A stretch of DNA of 64,000 nucleotides from JAXGMV01 sp040768445 (GTDB lineage Bacteria; Chloroflexota; Anaerolineae; Anaerolineales; Anaerolineaceae): NCBI GenBank assembly GCA_040768445.1, contig JAXGMV010000001.1, forward strand, positions 744,001 to 808,000, written 5' to 3'. Both the position numbers and the translations under genes were made by a program. Below the pieces are notes generated by a model. That model made no database searches. It worked only from the letters and a program-made list of their open reading frames with translations, and was not told the origin of the DNA. Of this stretch, positions 32,580 through 41,247 are shown one piece after another. Each line of letters starts with the position of its first letter. The stretch's first letter is position 1.

Positions 32580-33629
32580 ATGCTGCCGAACCTCCAATCC
32601 AATCCCTCACGCAAGGTCCTGGTGCTCAAGCCGGTGCTGGCTGCCGTCTTTGGGCTGGCGGCCGGCATGCTGTTTGTGCTCTTCACCCAGTCCTCACCGT
32701 TGTTCGCCTTCAAAGCGCTGATGACCGCCGGCTTCGGCTGCCAGGCGCCGGATAACTGCGCCCTGCTCACCACCCTGCAGTGGGCTACACCGCTGATCCT
32801 CTCCGGCCTCTCTGCCGCGGTCGCCTTCCGTGCTGGCATCTTTTGCATTGGGCAAGCCGGCCAGATGGTGCTGGGCGCGGCCATGGCCGCCCAGCTCGGG
32901 TCACAGCTCAACCTGCCCGCTGCCCTGCAAATTACCCTCGCCCTGGCTGGCGCAGCTGCCGTCGGCGCTCTGTGGGGCGTCATACCGGGCCTGCTCAAGG
33001 TACACCTGAACGTCAACGAGATCATCAGCAGTTTCGTGATGAACCAGGCTGCGCTGTTCTTCCTGTTCCTGTTCCGGACAGGTCACATCCCGCCCGCTGC
33101 CCGACTGCTGCCCCTGGCGGCCGGCACCAAGCTCAACGGCGGCTTCCTCATCGCCCTGGCTTGCCTGCTGGTCGTCTTCCTGCTGCTCTTCCGCTCTACG
33201 CACGGCTTTAGCTGGCGCATGTCGGGTCAGGCGCCTCTCTTTGCCCGCTTTGCCGGCATTCACACGGCCCGCTCGGTGACGCTTGCCATGTGTCTCAGCG
33301 GCGCCCTGGCAGGTCTTGCCGGTGGCATAGAAGTACTGGGGGTGCATTACCGTTTCGTCAGCAGTTTCAGCGAGAACCCGTTTGACGGCGTGATCGTAGC
33401 CCTGATGGGTCAATCTCACCCGCTCGGCATCCTGCTCTCGGGGGTCTTCCTGGGTGGCGTGCGGCTGGGCTCGCTCAATGGCCTGCAGCTCGAAGCCGGC
33501 ATCCCGCGCGAGCTGGGCGGCGCCATGATTGCCATGATGGTGTTATTAATGACCGCCGACCGCCTTTACCGCCTGCTGCGCCAACGTGCCAGGCACCTCA
33601 AAAACCGCCTGAATAATTCCAATTCTTAA
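32580..33629 (+). CDS. ABC transporter permease, BmpA/nucleoside type (orphan)
   Basis: The 349-residue permease has 8-10 membrane segments and the family motifs: ATPLILSGLSAAVAFRAGIFCIGQAGQ near 63-89, LKVHLNVNEIISSFVMN, and a C-terminal GIPRELGGAMIAMMVLL. It is clearly related to the permease at 45656-46756, which belongs to a complete nucleoside ABC operon. No ATPase, second permease or BMP gene is next to it, and it points away from the salvage genes. It may work with the other operon's ATPase or be a relic of a second transporter interrupted by the Type II R-M insertion. Confidence 0.85.
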   Translation: MLPNLQSNPSRKVLVLKPVLAAVFGLAAGMLFVLFTQSSPLFAFKALMTAGFGCQAPDNCALLTTLQWATPLILSGLSAAVAFRAGIFCIGQAGQMVLGAAMAAQLGSQLNLPAALQITLALAGAAAVGALWGVIPGLLKVHLNVNEIISSFVMNQAALFFLFLFRTGHIPPAARLLPLAAGTKLNGGFLIALACLLVVFLLLFRSTHGFSWRMSGQAPLFARFAGIHTARSVTLAMCLSGALAGLAGGIEVLGVHYRFVSSFSENPFDGVIVALMGQSHPLGILLSGVFLGGVRLGSLNGLQLEAGIPRELGGAMIAMMVLLMTADRLYRLLRQRARHLKNRLNNSNS

Positions 33630-33696
33630 AGCGAACCGGCAGCCCGCAAAATTCTCGAGCCACCGGTTGAAAACCGTTGTTGAGGTTTTTAACTAA

Positions 33697-36510
33697 TTAT
33701 GCGCTCTTTGCCGCCTTGCGTTTCTGCAGCCAGGTGCTCGTCAGCTTGGTGGCTTCAGCCGCGATGGACGGCACCACCAACAGCGGCAGCAGTTTGGACC
33801 ATTCCTCCCAGCCAAGCGGCAGGGTGTCGAAGATCGGGTTGAGGAAAGGCACGTAAATAACCACCAGCAGCATCACCATCGAGAATACCACTGCAATGTT
33901 CATCCAGCGGTTGGTGAAGAAGCCAATCTTCCAGATGGGGTAGCGCTCAGAGCGGGCGGTGAAGGCTCGCAGCAGCTCGGAGAAGGAGAGCGTGGCAAAC
34001 GCCATTGTCTCGGCATACTGCGGCTCGGGGTGACTTCTTCCCATCCAAAAGGCGATCAGGGTCACAGTGGTGATGGCAACGGTCTGCACGATCACGCCGG
34101 CTTGCATGGCCTTGTTGATGATCGGTTCCTTGGGCGGTCTGGGCTGCTGTTCCATGATGTCCGGGTCGCCCTTCTCGGTTCCTAACGCCAGCGCTGGTGC
34201 GCCGTCGGTGATCAGATTCAGCCACAGCAGTTGAATGGGCGCCAGCGGCGAGCCCTTGCCCAGCAGGGTGGGGATGAAGATGGTAAAGATCTCTGCCAGG
34301 TTGCAGGAGATCAAGTAATACACAAACTTGCGGATGTTGGAGTAGATGATGCGGCCCTGCTCGACAGCCGAGACGATGCTGGCATAGTTGTCGTCGGTCA
34401 GCACCATGTCAGCGGTTTCCTTGGCAACGTCGGTGCCGGTGATACCCATCGAAACCCCGATGTCTGCTTTCTTGATGGCGGGGGCGTCGTTCACACCGTC
34501 GCCAGTCATGGCAACCACTTCGCCGTTGGCCTGCAGGGCGTCCACGATGCGCATCTTGTGCTCAGGTGAGACACGGGCAAACACATCGGTGATCTCCACC
34601 TGCTCTTTCAAGTCCGCCTGTGTCATCTTGTCCAGGTCGGCGCCTGTCAGCACCTGGTGACCGGGGCGCAGCAGGCCGATGTTCTCGGCGATGGCACGTG
34701 CGGTGTTGGGGTAATCACCGGTGATCATAATGGTACGGATGCCGGCGCGCGTTGCGTGCTGCTGCGCCGGTATCACCTCGGGGCGTGCCTGGTCAATCAT
34801 ACCCAGCAGGCCCACGAATACCAGGTCTTTCTCCAGCTTCTCGTGGTCAAGTGTTTCCGGCAGTTCGGTGACGATGCGGTAAGCCACACCGATCACGCGT
34901 AGGGCGTCTCTGGTGAGGGCATCGTTGGCATCCAGCACACGCTGGCGGGCAGCATCGTCCATTAAAGCAGATCTGCCGTTATTGAGCGGCTGGTAAAATT
35001 CGCACAGGTTCAGCACGACATCCGGCGCACCCTTCATGGCAATCACGTAATGGTCAGGTTTTTCTCCGTCGACAAACGGTGACAGGTCTTCTGCACGCGG
35101 TTCTTTGACGGCGTGAATGGTAATCATGCGCTTGCGGTCTGAATCAAAGGGTACTTCCTGCACGCGCGGGTAGGCTTCGGCCAGGCTCTTCTTCGAGGCG
35201 CCGGCTTTGTAAGCCGCCACCAGCAGGGCGCCTTCGGTCGGGTCGCCCACCAGCGAGTAGGCCGTGCGTTCCTCTTCCGCTTCAACTTCTTCCAGGATGG
35301 AGTCGTTATTGAGGGCGCCCAGCCACAGTGCGGTACGGGCGGCGGGGTATTCCACCAGCGAGGAGGGTTGTCCTTCGACGTGGAACTGGCCATCGGGGTT
35401 ATAGCCAATGCCGGTCACGTCCACGAACTTGCCATCAGCCCAAAGGCGGGTGACGGTCATTTCATTCTGGGTCAGGGTGCCGGTCTTATCCGAGCAGATG
35501 ACGGTGGCTGAACCGAGCGTCTCCACAGATGACAACCGGCGGATGAGCGCATGCCGGCGAATCATTTCCTGCATGCCCAGCGCCAGGCTGATGGTGACGA
35601 TGGCGGGCAGGCCTTCGGGCACTGCCGCAATGGCCAGGGAGACGGCCACCATGAACAGTTCCAGCGGGTCACCGCCCTGCATCCAACCGGTGACGAACAC
35701 CAGTGCACAGATCACCAGACAGGCATAGCCCAGCGTCTTACCAAGTTGGTCAAGTCTTCGCTGTAAGGGGGTTTCTTCTTCCACCACAGACTGCAGCATG
35801 GTGGCGATGATGCCCAGCTGGGTGTTCATGCCCGTGCTGGTCACCACGCCGGTGCCGCGCCCGTAGTTGACCACGGTGCCCATAAAAGCTGAGTTCTTGC
35901 GGTCGCCCAGGGCCGACTGCGCCGCGACGAACATGTTGGCGTTCTTCTCAACCGAGATGGATTCGCCTGTCAGCGCCGCTTCGTCAATACGCAGGTTCAC
36001 CGCTTCAGCCAGGCGCAGGTCAGAGGGGATGAAGTTGCCGGCTTCGAGGAAAACCACGTCACCGGGTACCAGCTCACGCGATGGAATGCTGCCGCGATGC
36101 CCATCGCGCAGGACCATCGCTTCGGGTGCCGCCATTTTCTTCAGGGCAGCCAGCGCTTGCTGTGCTCTGTTCTCCTGCACCACGCCCAACACAGCGTTCA
36201 AAATAACAATGGTGAGGATGGCGCCGGCGTCGATATATTCGCCCAGGATGGCGGAGATGACGGCGGCTACGATCAAAAGGATGATGACAAAGTTGTTGAG
36301 CTGCCTGATAACCAGCTCCAGGAACGTTGGCGGTGGTTTTTCCTGCAGCTGGTTGAGACCGTAGCGGTCCAGCCGGGCTGCAGCTTCACTTTTTGAGAGA
36401 CCCTTCTCAAGGTCCGTTTGAAGGTGGGTAACCACCTCGCCCGGCAGCATGGCATGCCAGTCCATGGGGGTCTCCTGCGGTGCAGTTGCAGGAAGTTTAT
36501 TGTTTTTCAT
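33697..36510 (-). CDS. Cation-transporting P-type ATPase, Ca2+-type (P2A)
   Basis: The 937-residue protein has the P2 layout. A cation-ATPase N-terminal domain precedes the actuator with TGES (about 198-201), then M4 AAVPEGLPAIVTISLALGM. The phosphorylation site is CSDKTGTLTQNEMTV (Asp about 340) and the hinge is MTGDGVNDAPAIKKADIG. A C-terminal ten-helix domain completes it. The M4 motif PEGLP is that of Ca/Mn-pumping SERCA/PMR1-type enzymes. It follows the MFS gene by 47 bases on the same strand and may be co-transcribed. Confidence 0.93.
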   Translation of the reverse strand: MKNNKLPATAPQETPMDWHAMLPGEVVTHLQTDLEKGLSKSEAAARLDRYGLNQLQEKPPPTFLELVIRQLNNFVIILLIVAAVISAILGEYIDAGAILTIVILNAVLGVVQENRAQQALAALKKMAAPEAMVLRDGHRGSIPSRELVPGDVVFLEAGNFIPSDLRLAEAVNLRIDEAALTGESISVEKNANMFVAAQSALGDRKNSAFMGTVVNYGRGTGVVTSTGMNTQLGIIATMLQSVVEEETPLQRRLDQLGKTLGYACLVICALVFVTGWMQGGDPLELFMVAVSLAIAAVPEGLPAIVTISLALGMQEMIRRHALIRRLSSVETLGSATVICSDKTGTLTQNEMTVTRLWADGKFVDVTGIGYNPDGQFHVEGQPSSLVEYPAARTALWLGALNNDSILEEVEAEEERTAYSLVGDPTEGALLVAAYKAGASKKSLAEAYPRVQEVPFDSDRKRMITIHAVKEPRAEDLSPFVDGEKPDHYVIAMKGAPDVVLNLCEFYQPLNNGRSALMDDAARQRVLDANDALTRDALRVIGVAYRIVTELPETLDHEKLEKDLVFVGLLGMIDQARPEVIPAQQHATRAGIRTIMITGDYPNTARAIAENIGLLRPGHQVLTGADLDKMTQADLKEQVEITDVFARVSPEHKMRIVDALQANGEVVAMTGDGVNDAPAIKKADIGVSMGITGTDVAKETADMVLTDDNYASIVSAVEQGRIIYSNIRKFVYYLISCNLAEIFTIFIPTLLGKGSPLAPIQLLWLNLITDGAPALALGTEKGDPDIMEQQPRPPKEPIINKAMQAGVIVQTVAITTVTLIAFWMGRSHPEPQYAETMAFATLSFSELLRAFTARSERYPIWKIGFFTNRWMNIAVVFSMVMLLVVIYVPFLNPIFDTLPLGWEEWSKLLPLLVVPSIAAEATKLTSTWLQKRKAAKSA

Positions 36511-36557
36511 TCAAGCTCTCCTATAAAAAATCCGGTGTCTCTGCACATTAAGGTAAA

Positions 36558-37949
36558 TTATAGAGCCGGTTCAGCCTGGGCAGGCATGGCGCGCAGCAGC
36601 GGGAACACGATCACCGCCAGCGCCACGATCAACCAGAAGCTCAGGAAGAAACCGTCAGCCATACCACCGGTTGTTTTCTCTAAAATGATGCCAATAATGG
36701 TCGAACCCAACGAAGCACTGATGAAGCGCAGCATGTGAAAGAACCCCGATGCGGCGCTGGCAAGTTCCTTTGGAACTGCCTGGATGACTGCAACGGTGGA
36801 CGAAGATTGGATAAATCCAAAACCTGCGCCGTACATCAGCAGTCCAAGAATAAACACTCCCCACACCCAGCCCTCCAGCGGCAGGAAGCGCAGCGCCAAA
36901 AAGGGCAGCGTGGCGGCGATGACGAAGACTGTACCCATCTGGCTGACTTTGCGGGAGCCCCAGCTGTCGGTCAGCCGGCCTGAGACCGGGCTGATGAGCG
37001 CCATCACCAGCGTCATGCTCATGATGATCACGCCCGCCGTCTGGTCCTCCATGCCGCGGATGTCGATCAGGAAGAACGGCAGGGAAACCAGCAGGCCGAA
37101 CTGGCTGAACGCCTGCAGGGAGATGGGCAAAATGCACGCCAGGTAATGTTTGTTAGAGAACAGCTTCATGTTCACAAAGGGCATTGGCGCACGGCGTTCG
37201 TAGATCAACAGAAAGACCAGCGACAGCAGCGCGCCGCTCCAGACCGATATGCTGGTGATGGAGCCGAAACCCTGCTGGGCGGAGAAGGTGATGGCAAAGA
37301 TGGTGCAGAACGCCAGCAGCGTCAGGGCAGCGGCGCCAGGTACATCAAAGCCTTTGAAGGTGGAGCGCTTACCCTGGATCATAAAGCGCATGGTCAGAAC
37401 CAGGCTGATCAGTCCAAGCGGGATGTTAATCAGGAAGATAGCCTGCCAACTAATGTACTGCAGCAATAAACCACCGAGTGACGGCCCGATGGCATGCCCG
37501 AGGCTGTTGACCAGCGCCCAGTAACCGGTTGCCTGCCCCTGCATCTCAGTCGGCACCTGCTGTGAGATGATACCCATGATGGTGGGCAGCACGGTGGCAG
37601 TGCCGATACCCAGCATCACCCTGAACACCAGGAACAGGATGAAGTTGGGCGCCAGGATGCACAGCAGGGAGCTGATGATAATCAGCGTTATGCCGCTCAT
37701 ATACAAACGCTTGAAGCCGATGGAAGGGCCGATGACGCCAAAAATGGGGATAAAGACGGAAAATGTGAGCGTGTAGACCGTCATCGACCAGACGGCTGAG
37801 GTGAGTGAGATATCGAAATGCTGCATCAAGGACGGTAGGGCAATCGAGACCATGCTGTTGCCCATTGTGCCGATCAAGGTACCGATTAGAAGACTGGCAA
37901 GCGTGATCCAGGTGTTGGCTGCGGGTTTTGTTATTGGAGCGGTTGTCAT
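36558..37949 (-). CDS. MFS multidrug efflux transporter, DHA2 (14-helix) family
   Basis: The 463-residue protein has 14 predicted membrane segments and DHA2 motifs: the loop GPSIGFKRLYMSGITLIIISSLLC between helices 2 and 3, and GTATVLPTIMG and TGYWALVNSLGHAIGPSLGG in helix 5 (motif C region). Proteins of this family export drugs or dyes by proton antiport. The gene precedes the P-type ATPase gene and lies after the terminator of the transporter at 38075. Confidence 0.9.
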   Translation of the reverse strand: MTTAPITKPAANTWITLASLLIGTLIGTMGNSMVSIALPSLMQHFDISLTSAVWSMTVYTLTFSVFIPIFGVIGPSIGFKRLYMSGITLIIISSLLCILAPNFILFLVFRVMLGIGTATVLPTIMGIISQQVPTEMQGQATGYWALVNSLGHAIGPSLGGLLLQYISWQAIFLINIPLGLISLVLTMRFMIQGKRSTFKGFDVPGAAALTLLAFCTIFAITFSAQQGFGSITSISVWSGALLSLVFLLIYERRAPMPFVNMKLFSNKHYLACILPISLQAFSQFGLLVSLPFFLIDIRGMEDQTAGVIIMSMTLVMALISPVSGRLTDSWGSRKVSQMGTVFVIAATLPFLALRFLPLEGWVWGVFILGLLMYGAGFGFIQSSSTVAVIQAVPKELASAASGFFHMLRFISASLGSTIIGIILEKTTGGMADGFFLSFWLIVALAVIVFPLLRAMPAQAEPAL

Positions 37950-38011
37950 AGTTTAATTATTCTATTTCAAAAACCTTCCCAGTATTAATTTATTCCTTCA
38001 TTTCAGCAAAA

Positions 38012-38052
38012 GGGAGGCAATTCGAGGTCAAAAGCACACCGAATTGCCTCCC
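38012..38052 (-). terminator. Rho-independent terminator for the transporter gene at 38075
   Basis: The 13-base inverted repeat GGGAGGCAATTCG / CGAATTGCCTCCC with a 15-base loop is followed on the minus strand by TTTT. It closes the FAD oxidoreductase-transporter operon. Confidence 0.85.
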
Positions 38053-38074
38053 AGCGGTCAAACAGTTACAAATC

Positions 38075-39478
38075 CTACATTAAGATGATTGCCAGAATGG
38101 TGGCTGCGGTCACGCCGGAGATGCAGGGCCAGAAGTTCTTGCGGGCAAGATCCATGGCGGGTACACCGGTGATGGCTGAAACAGGCAGGAGCGCCCATGG
38201 AACGATGGTGCCGCCGCCGATCCAGATCATGGAGATCTGGCCGAGGGCTGCCAGGTACTTGGTGTTCAGGCCCAGGGATGTGCCCCAGGACTGTGCCAGT
38301 GCGCCCATCAACGGCAGGTCATTGAAGCCTGAGCCGTCCAGACCGGTGAGGCCTGCCAGGATGGTGTGCATGAAAGCAACCACGACCTTGTTCATCGGGA
38401 TGACATTGCTGACATTCTTGATGATGTCCAGAATGAGGGGCATGCCTTTGTCACCGAAGATGGCGGTGCAGTGCTCTGGAACGCCGGACAGGTAGAAGCC
38501 TGCCACCAAGAAGACCGGTGAGAAGACTTTCATACCAAACTGGAAGCCCTGCCGCACGAAGTCTGTGAAGTCTTCCATTGCCTGGTCAATCTTGCCACCG
38601 CTGCTCATCAGCAAGTAAGTTGCCATCAGGATGAGGGCAATACCACCCAATACAGCTGTGGCATCGCCACCGCGGATCTCGAGGGTGATGAAAAGGATAA
38701 CTGCGATGAGGAACACCAGCGGGGTGAACCAGGCAGCAAACTTGGCGGTCTTGGTGCGGACTGTTGCCGCATCTTTGGCATCCAGGTCGTCTTTAAACTT
38801 GAGGTACTCAGTGTCTGATGTGGCGCCGGCCTTGATATCCTTGCGGACTACAAAGAACCAGGCAACCGTCAGTGCTACAACCGAGGCAATGATGTCCAAC
38901 GGGATTGAAGCACTGACAACATCAGCGACGGATAAACCAGCCGCTTCAGCTGTCAGCTTGGGTGCAGCCTGGATGATGAAGTCGCCGGAGAGGCCCACAC
39001 CGTGACCGAACAGGTTCATCGCCTGAGCGGTGGAGATGGCGGGCAACCCAACTGCGCGGGCAGCCGGGAAGAGGATCGAGCCAACCAGCGCAACGGCCGG
39101 TGACGGCCAGATGAACAGGGCGAAGATGAGCATGACGATGCCGACGATCCAGAAGGCTACCTTCGGACCTTTCATCAGCTTGCGGAAAGGCGCCACCATC
39201 AGGTGCAGGGCGCCGATCTTGTCAAGCACATAAGCCATGGCAACCACGACCGAGATGATGAAAGTGACGTCAATCAGGACGATGCCGGCACGTACCATGC
39301 CATTGAAGATCGTCTGCAAACCGCCAATCGGCGAACCGAGAACAACCCATCCCAGTATAAACATGGCAACGACTGCCAGTACGCCGGTATCTTTCTTCAT
39401 GGCAAGAAATACAAAAATCAAAAGAACAAAAGCAGCATAAACATAATGTGCTGCGGTCAAAACTGGTACAGCTTCCAT
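38075..39478 (-). CDS. Polytopic membrane transporter, ion-transporter superfamily-like
   Basis: The 467-residue protein has about 11 hydrophobic segments, with re-entrant-like Gly/Pro-rich stretches IWPSPAVALVGSILFPAARAVG near 125-146, GLTGLDGSGFNDLPLMG near 368-384 and WIGGGTIVPWALLPVSAITG near 415-434. Such paired G-rich loops are typical of GntP/CitM/DctM-like ion transporters. I cannot name the substrate. It is encoded after an FAD oxidoreductase in the same transcript, and AAGGAGG precedes the ATG. The pairing suggests import of the oxidoreductase substrate. Confidence 0.7.
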   Translation of the reverse strand: MEAVPVLTAAHYVYAAFVLLIFVFLAMKKDTGVLAVVAMFILGWVVLGSPIGGLQTIFNGMVRAGIVLIDVTFIISVVVAMAYVLDKIGALHLMVAPFRKLMKGPKVAFWIVGIVMLIFALFIWPSPAVALVGSILFPAARAVGLPAISTAQAMNLFGHGVGLSGDFIIQAAPKLTAEAAGLSVADVVSASIPLDIIASVVALTVAWFFVVRKDIKAGATSDTEYLKFKDDLDAKDAATVRTKTAKFAAWFTPLVFLIAVILFITLEIRGGDATAVLGGIALILMATYLLMSSGGKIDQAMEDFTDFVRQGFQFGMKVFSPVFLVAGFYLSGVPEHCTAIFGDKGMPLILDIIKNVSNVIPMNKVVVAFMHTILAGLTGLDGSGFNDLPLMGALAQSWGTSLGLNTKYLAALGQISMIWIGGGTIVPWALLPVSAITGVPAMDLARKNFWPCISGVTAATILAIILM

Positions 39479-39493
39479 GAGGGTATTCCTCCT

Positions 39494-39583
39494 TCAAGAG
39501 TAGAAAAGCAGATGAAGTGCATAAATGCAAAATAACGGATCGCGAAATGGAACTGCTGTTTGTGGATACTTGCTAAGGGTCAA
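39494..39583 (-). other. Possible 29-residue reading frame between oxidoreductase and transporter
   Basis: A TTG codon directly after AAAGGAGGTGG opens a 29-codon frame with a hydrophobic end (FCIYALHLLFYS). Its stop overlaps the Shine-Dalgarno of the transporter gene (TGAAGGAGG). The spacing from Shine-Dalgarno to TTG is short (about three bases), so this may only be a coupling leader. Confidence 0.25.
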
Positions 39584-39630
39584 CCACCTCCTTTACCTGG
39601 AAATACCGTTCCTGCTTTGAAGTTTTAACG

Positions 39631-40911
39631 CTAAACAGGAGGGGCAAAAAAGCCGGTCATGCCTGCATCTGCCACTCTCTGCTTGATTGCCGGGATATCC
39701 GTGGTGTAGAGATCAAGCTCCTTCATGCGCTTGAAGTAATTAGCGCCGGAGAAGGTAAATTTTTGTGCCATGCCCTCATCGGTTTCCATCATCTCACGCA
39801 CATGCGTGACGGCATCGCCAATGGAGATGCTGACCGGGATGGCTTTGAGTTCCTTGCCGCGGGCATAACGTACCGCGTTGTTGCCCGCCAGTGTGCCGGT
39901 GACAATCGCTTCGGTATGACCGACCAGCAAGCCTGCTTTTTCACCGGCGCAGAACAGGTTCTTAAGACCCTCAACGTGCAGAAAGTCATCGCGTGGAGAA
40001 AGCGCCAGGTAGCGCATGGAATTGCCGATACCGCCTGAGTAAGGATCCTCGTAGCGGGCGTTTTCCATGCCGGGCACCTTGCGCAGGTCATCCAGCGGGA
40101 AGTAAGGGGTCATCAACTTGACATGCCCGGTGTCGAGCAGAACCACGTTATCGGCATATTCGGGCAGGGCATACTGCTGGCAGGCTTTGGATGCCAGCTT
40201 TTCGGTGTGCACCAGTTCCTGTGGAATCGGCACGACCGCCACCCCGGTCTCGTGCAGCTGTTTGGCAATTTCGGGTGAGATGGAATCGAAATGCAATTTG
40301 CAGGAACCAGACATGGCGCCGATGCTGCCGTCAGGTTTCTTGCCCATTTTTTCTACCACGCCGGCTTTGGCAGCAACGCTGACGCGGTTGCCGAAGGTGG
40401 GGCAGCGCAGCACGCACATGGCGCAGCCGTTGCCGTACTTGATGCAGTTGGACTGTGAGCCGGCGGTGCCGGTAGTCTCAATGAATACATCGCCCTCAAC
40501 CACTGTGCCGTCTTCCAACACCACTGCGGTGATGGTACCGTCAGCGTGGAGAACATCCTTCACACGGCTGATCGTGCGCACATCAATGCCTTTGTCAACC
40601 ATGTAGCGCTTGACTTCAGGCTCCATCAGGCTGACATCATAAAGACTGGCATGCTTGTGTCCGGGAAACTCGATGTTGACATGGCGCGCAACCTTGTCCA
40701 TCAGGTGGAACAGGTCGCCGCCGCCCATGGCAATGGCTTCCTCGGCTGCGGTGAAACGCCCGTTATTGCGGAATATGCCGCCTACCAGGCCGGTGCCCAG
40801 CAGGCAGTCGGTGCGCTCCAGTACAATCACCTCTTCAGCGCCGGCTGCCTTGGCTGAAATTGCCGCCGCACAACCCGCCCAACCACCACCAACAACTACA
40901 ATTCTTGCCAT
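39631..40911 (-). CDS. FAD-dependent oxidoreductase with a cysteine-rich motif
   Basis: The 426-residue protein has an N-terminal Rossmann FAD motif (VVVGGGWAGCAAAISAKAAGA, about 4-24) and a second FAD-contacting segment LFCAGEKAGLLVGHTEAIVTG near 330-350. A cluster CIKYGNGCAMCVLRCP lies near 158-173. The FAD half resembles TrmFO/GidA-related and fumarate reductase-like flavoproteins. The four closely spaced cysteines could bind an Fe-S centre or form redox disulfides. The substrate is unknown. GGAGGG precedes the ATG. The gene leads an operon with the transporter downstream, driven by a strong promoter 250 bp upstream. Confidence 0.75.
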   Translation of the reverse strand: MARIVVVGGGWAGCAAAISAKAAGAEEVIVLERTDCLLGTGLVGGIFRNNGRFTAAEEAIAMGGGDLFHLMDKVARHVNIEFPGHKHASLYDVSLMEPEVKRYMVDKGIDVRTISRVKDVLHADGTITAVVLEDGTVVEGDVFIETTGTAGSQSNCIKYGNGCAMCVLRCPTFGNRVSVAAKAGVVEKMGKKPDGSIGAMSGSCKLHFDSISPEIAKQLHETGVAVVPIPQELVHTEKLASKACQQYALPEYADNVVLLDTGHVKLMTPYFPLDDLRKVPGMENARYEDPYSGGIGNSMRYLALSPRDDFLHVEGLKNLFCAGEKAGLLVGHTEAIVTGTLAGNNAVRYARGKELKAIPVSISIGDAVTHVREMMETDEGMAQKFTFSGANYFKRMKELDLYTTDIPAIKQRVADAGMTGFFAPPV

Positions 40912-41149
40912 AATAATCCCTCCAAATAAATAGATTTAGTTTACCGATTAAGTGTTAAACAGGTAATGGGGTGCTGATACCAGCCCCCGTTTTACCTGAA
41001 GGTTTAATTAGTCTGCTTGATCAATACAACCTAATAAAATACTGCGTTATAAGAACGTGTGTATTCCTGTTAGGACTTCAGACTTGCGTAACTATGGGTA
41101 ATGTAATAACACGCTTCGATGGAAATGGTTGCGATGAAGTATGATGCAC

Positions 41150-41164
41150 GATATATGTTATATC
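41150..41164 (-). promoter_or_regulatory. Palindromic operator candidate at the transcription start
   Basis: GATATA-TGT-TATATC is a 15-base inverted repeat just downstream of the -10 box. Its position at about +1 to +15 and its similarity to the CTGATATATCAG palindrome at the GntR promoter suggest a repressor site; a shared regulator is unproven. Confidence 0.45.
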
Positions 41165-41171
41165 ATATTCT

Positions 41172-41199
41172 ATTATATAAAAAATATCTGGTTTGTCAA
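41172..41199 (-). promoter_or_regulatory. Strong consensus promoter of the FAD oxidoreductase operon
   Basis: On the minus strand TTGACA (41199-41194) and TATAAT (41177-41172) are both perfect consensus with 16 bases between. This is the best sigma-70 promoter seen in the window. Confidence 0.85.
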
Positions 41200-41247
41200 G
41201 TATCTATTTTTAATTATACGACTCACCACAAGAGCGTCTTTGGTTTG

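Larger units (their letters stand above)
40912..41247 (-). promoter_or_regulatory. Long leader of the FAD oxidoreductase operon with a hairpin at 40960-40998
   Basis: From the promoter at 41172-41199 transcription would run about 250 nt before the ATG at 40911. The leader contains a two-part hairpin: CAGGTAA pairs with TTACCTG (40960-40966 / 40992-40998), and inside it GGGG-GCTG pairs with CAGCCCCC. Such a leader could be a regulatory RNA, but no known riboswitch fold is recognised. Nothing coding is seen. Confidence 0.5.
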
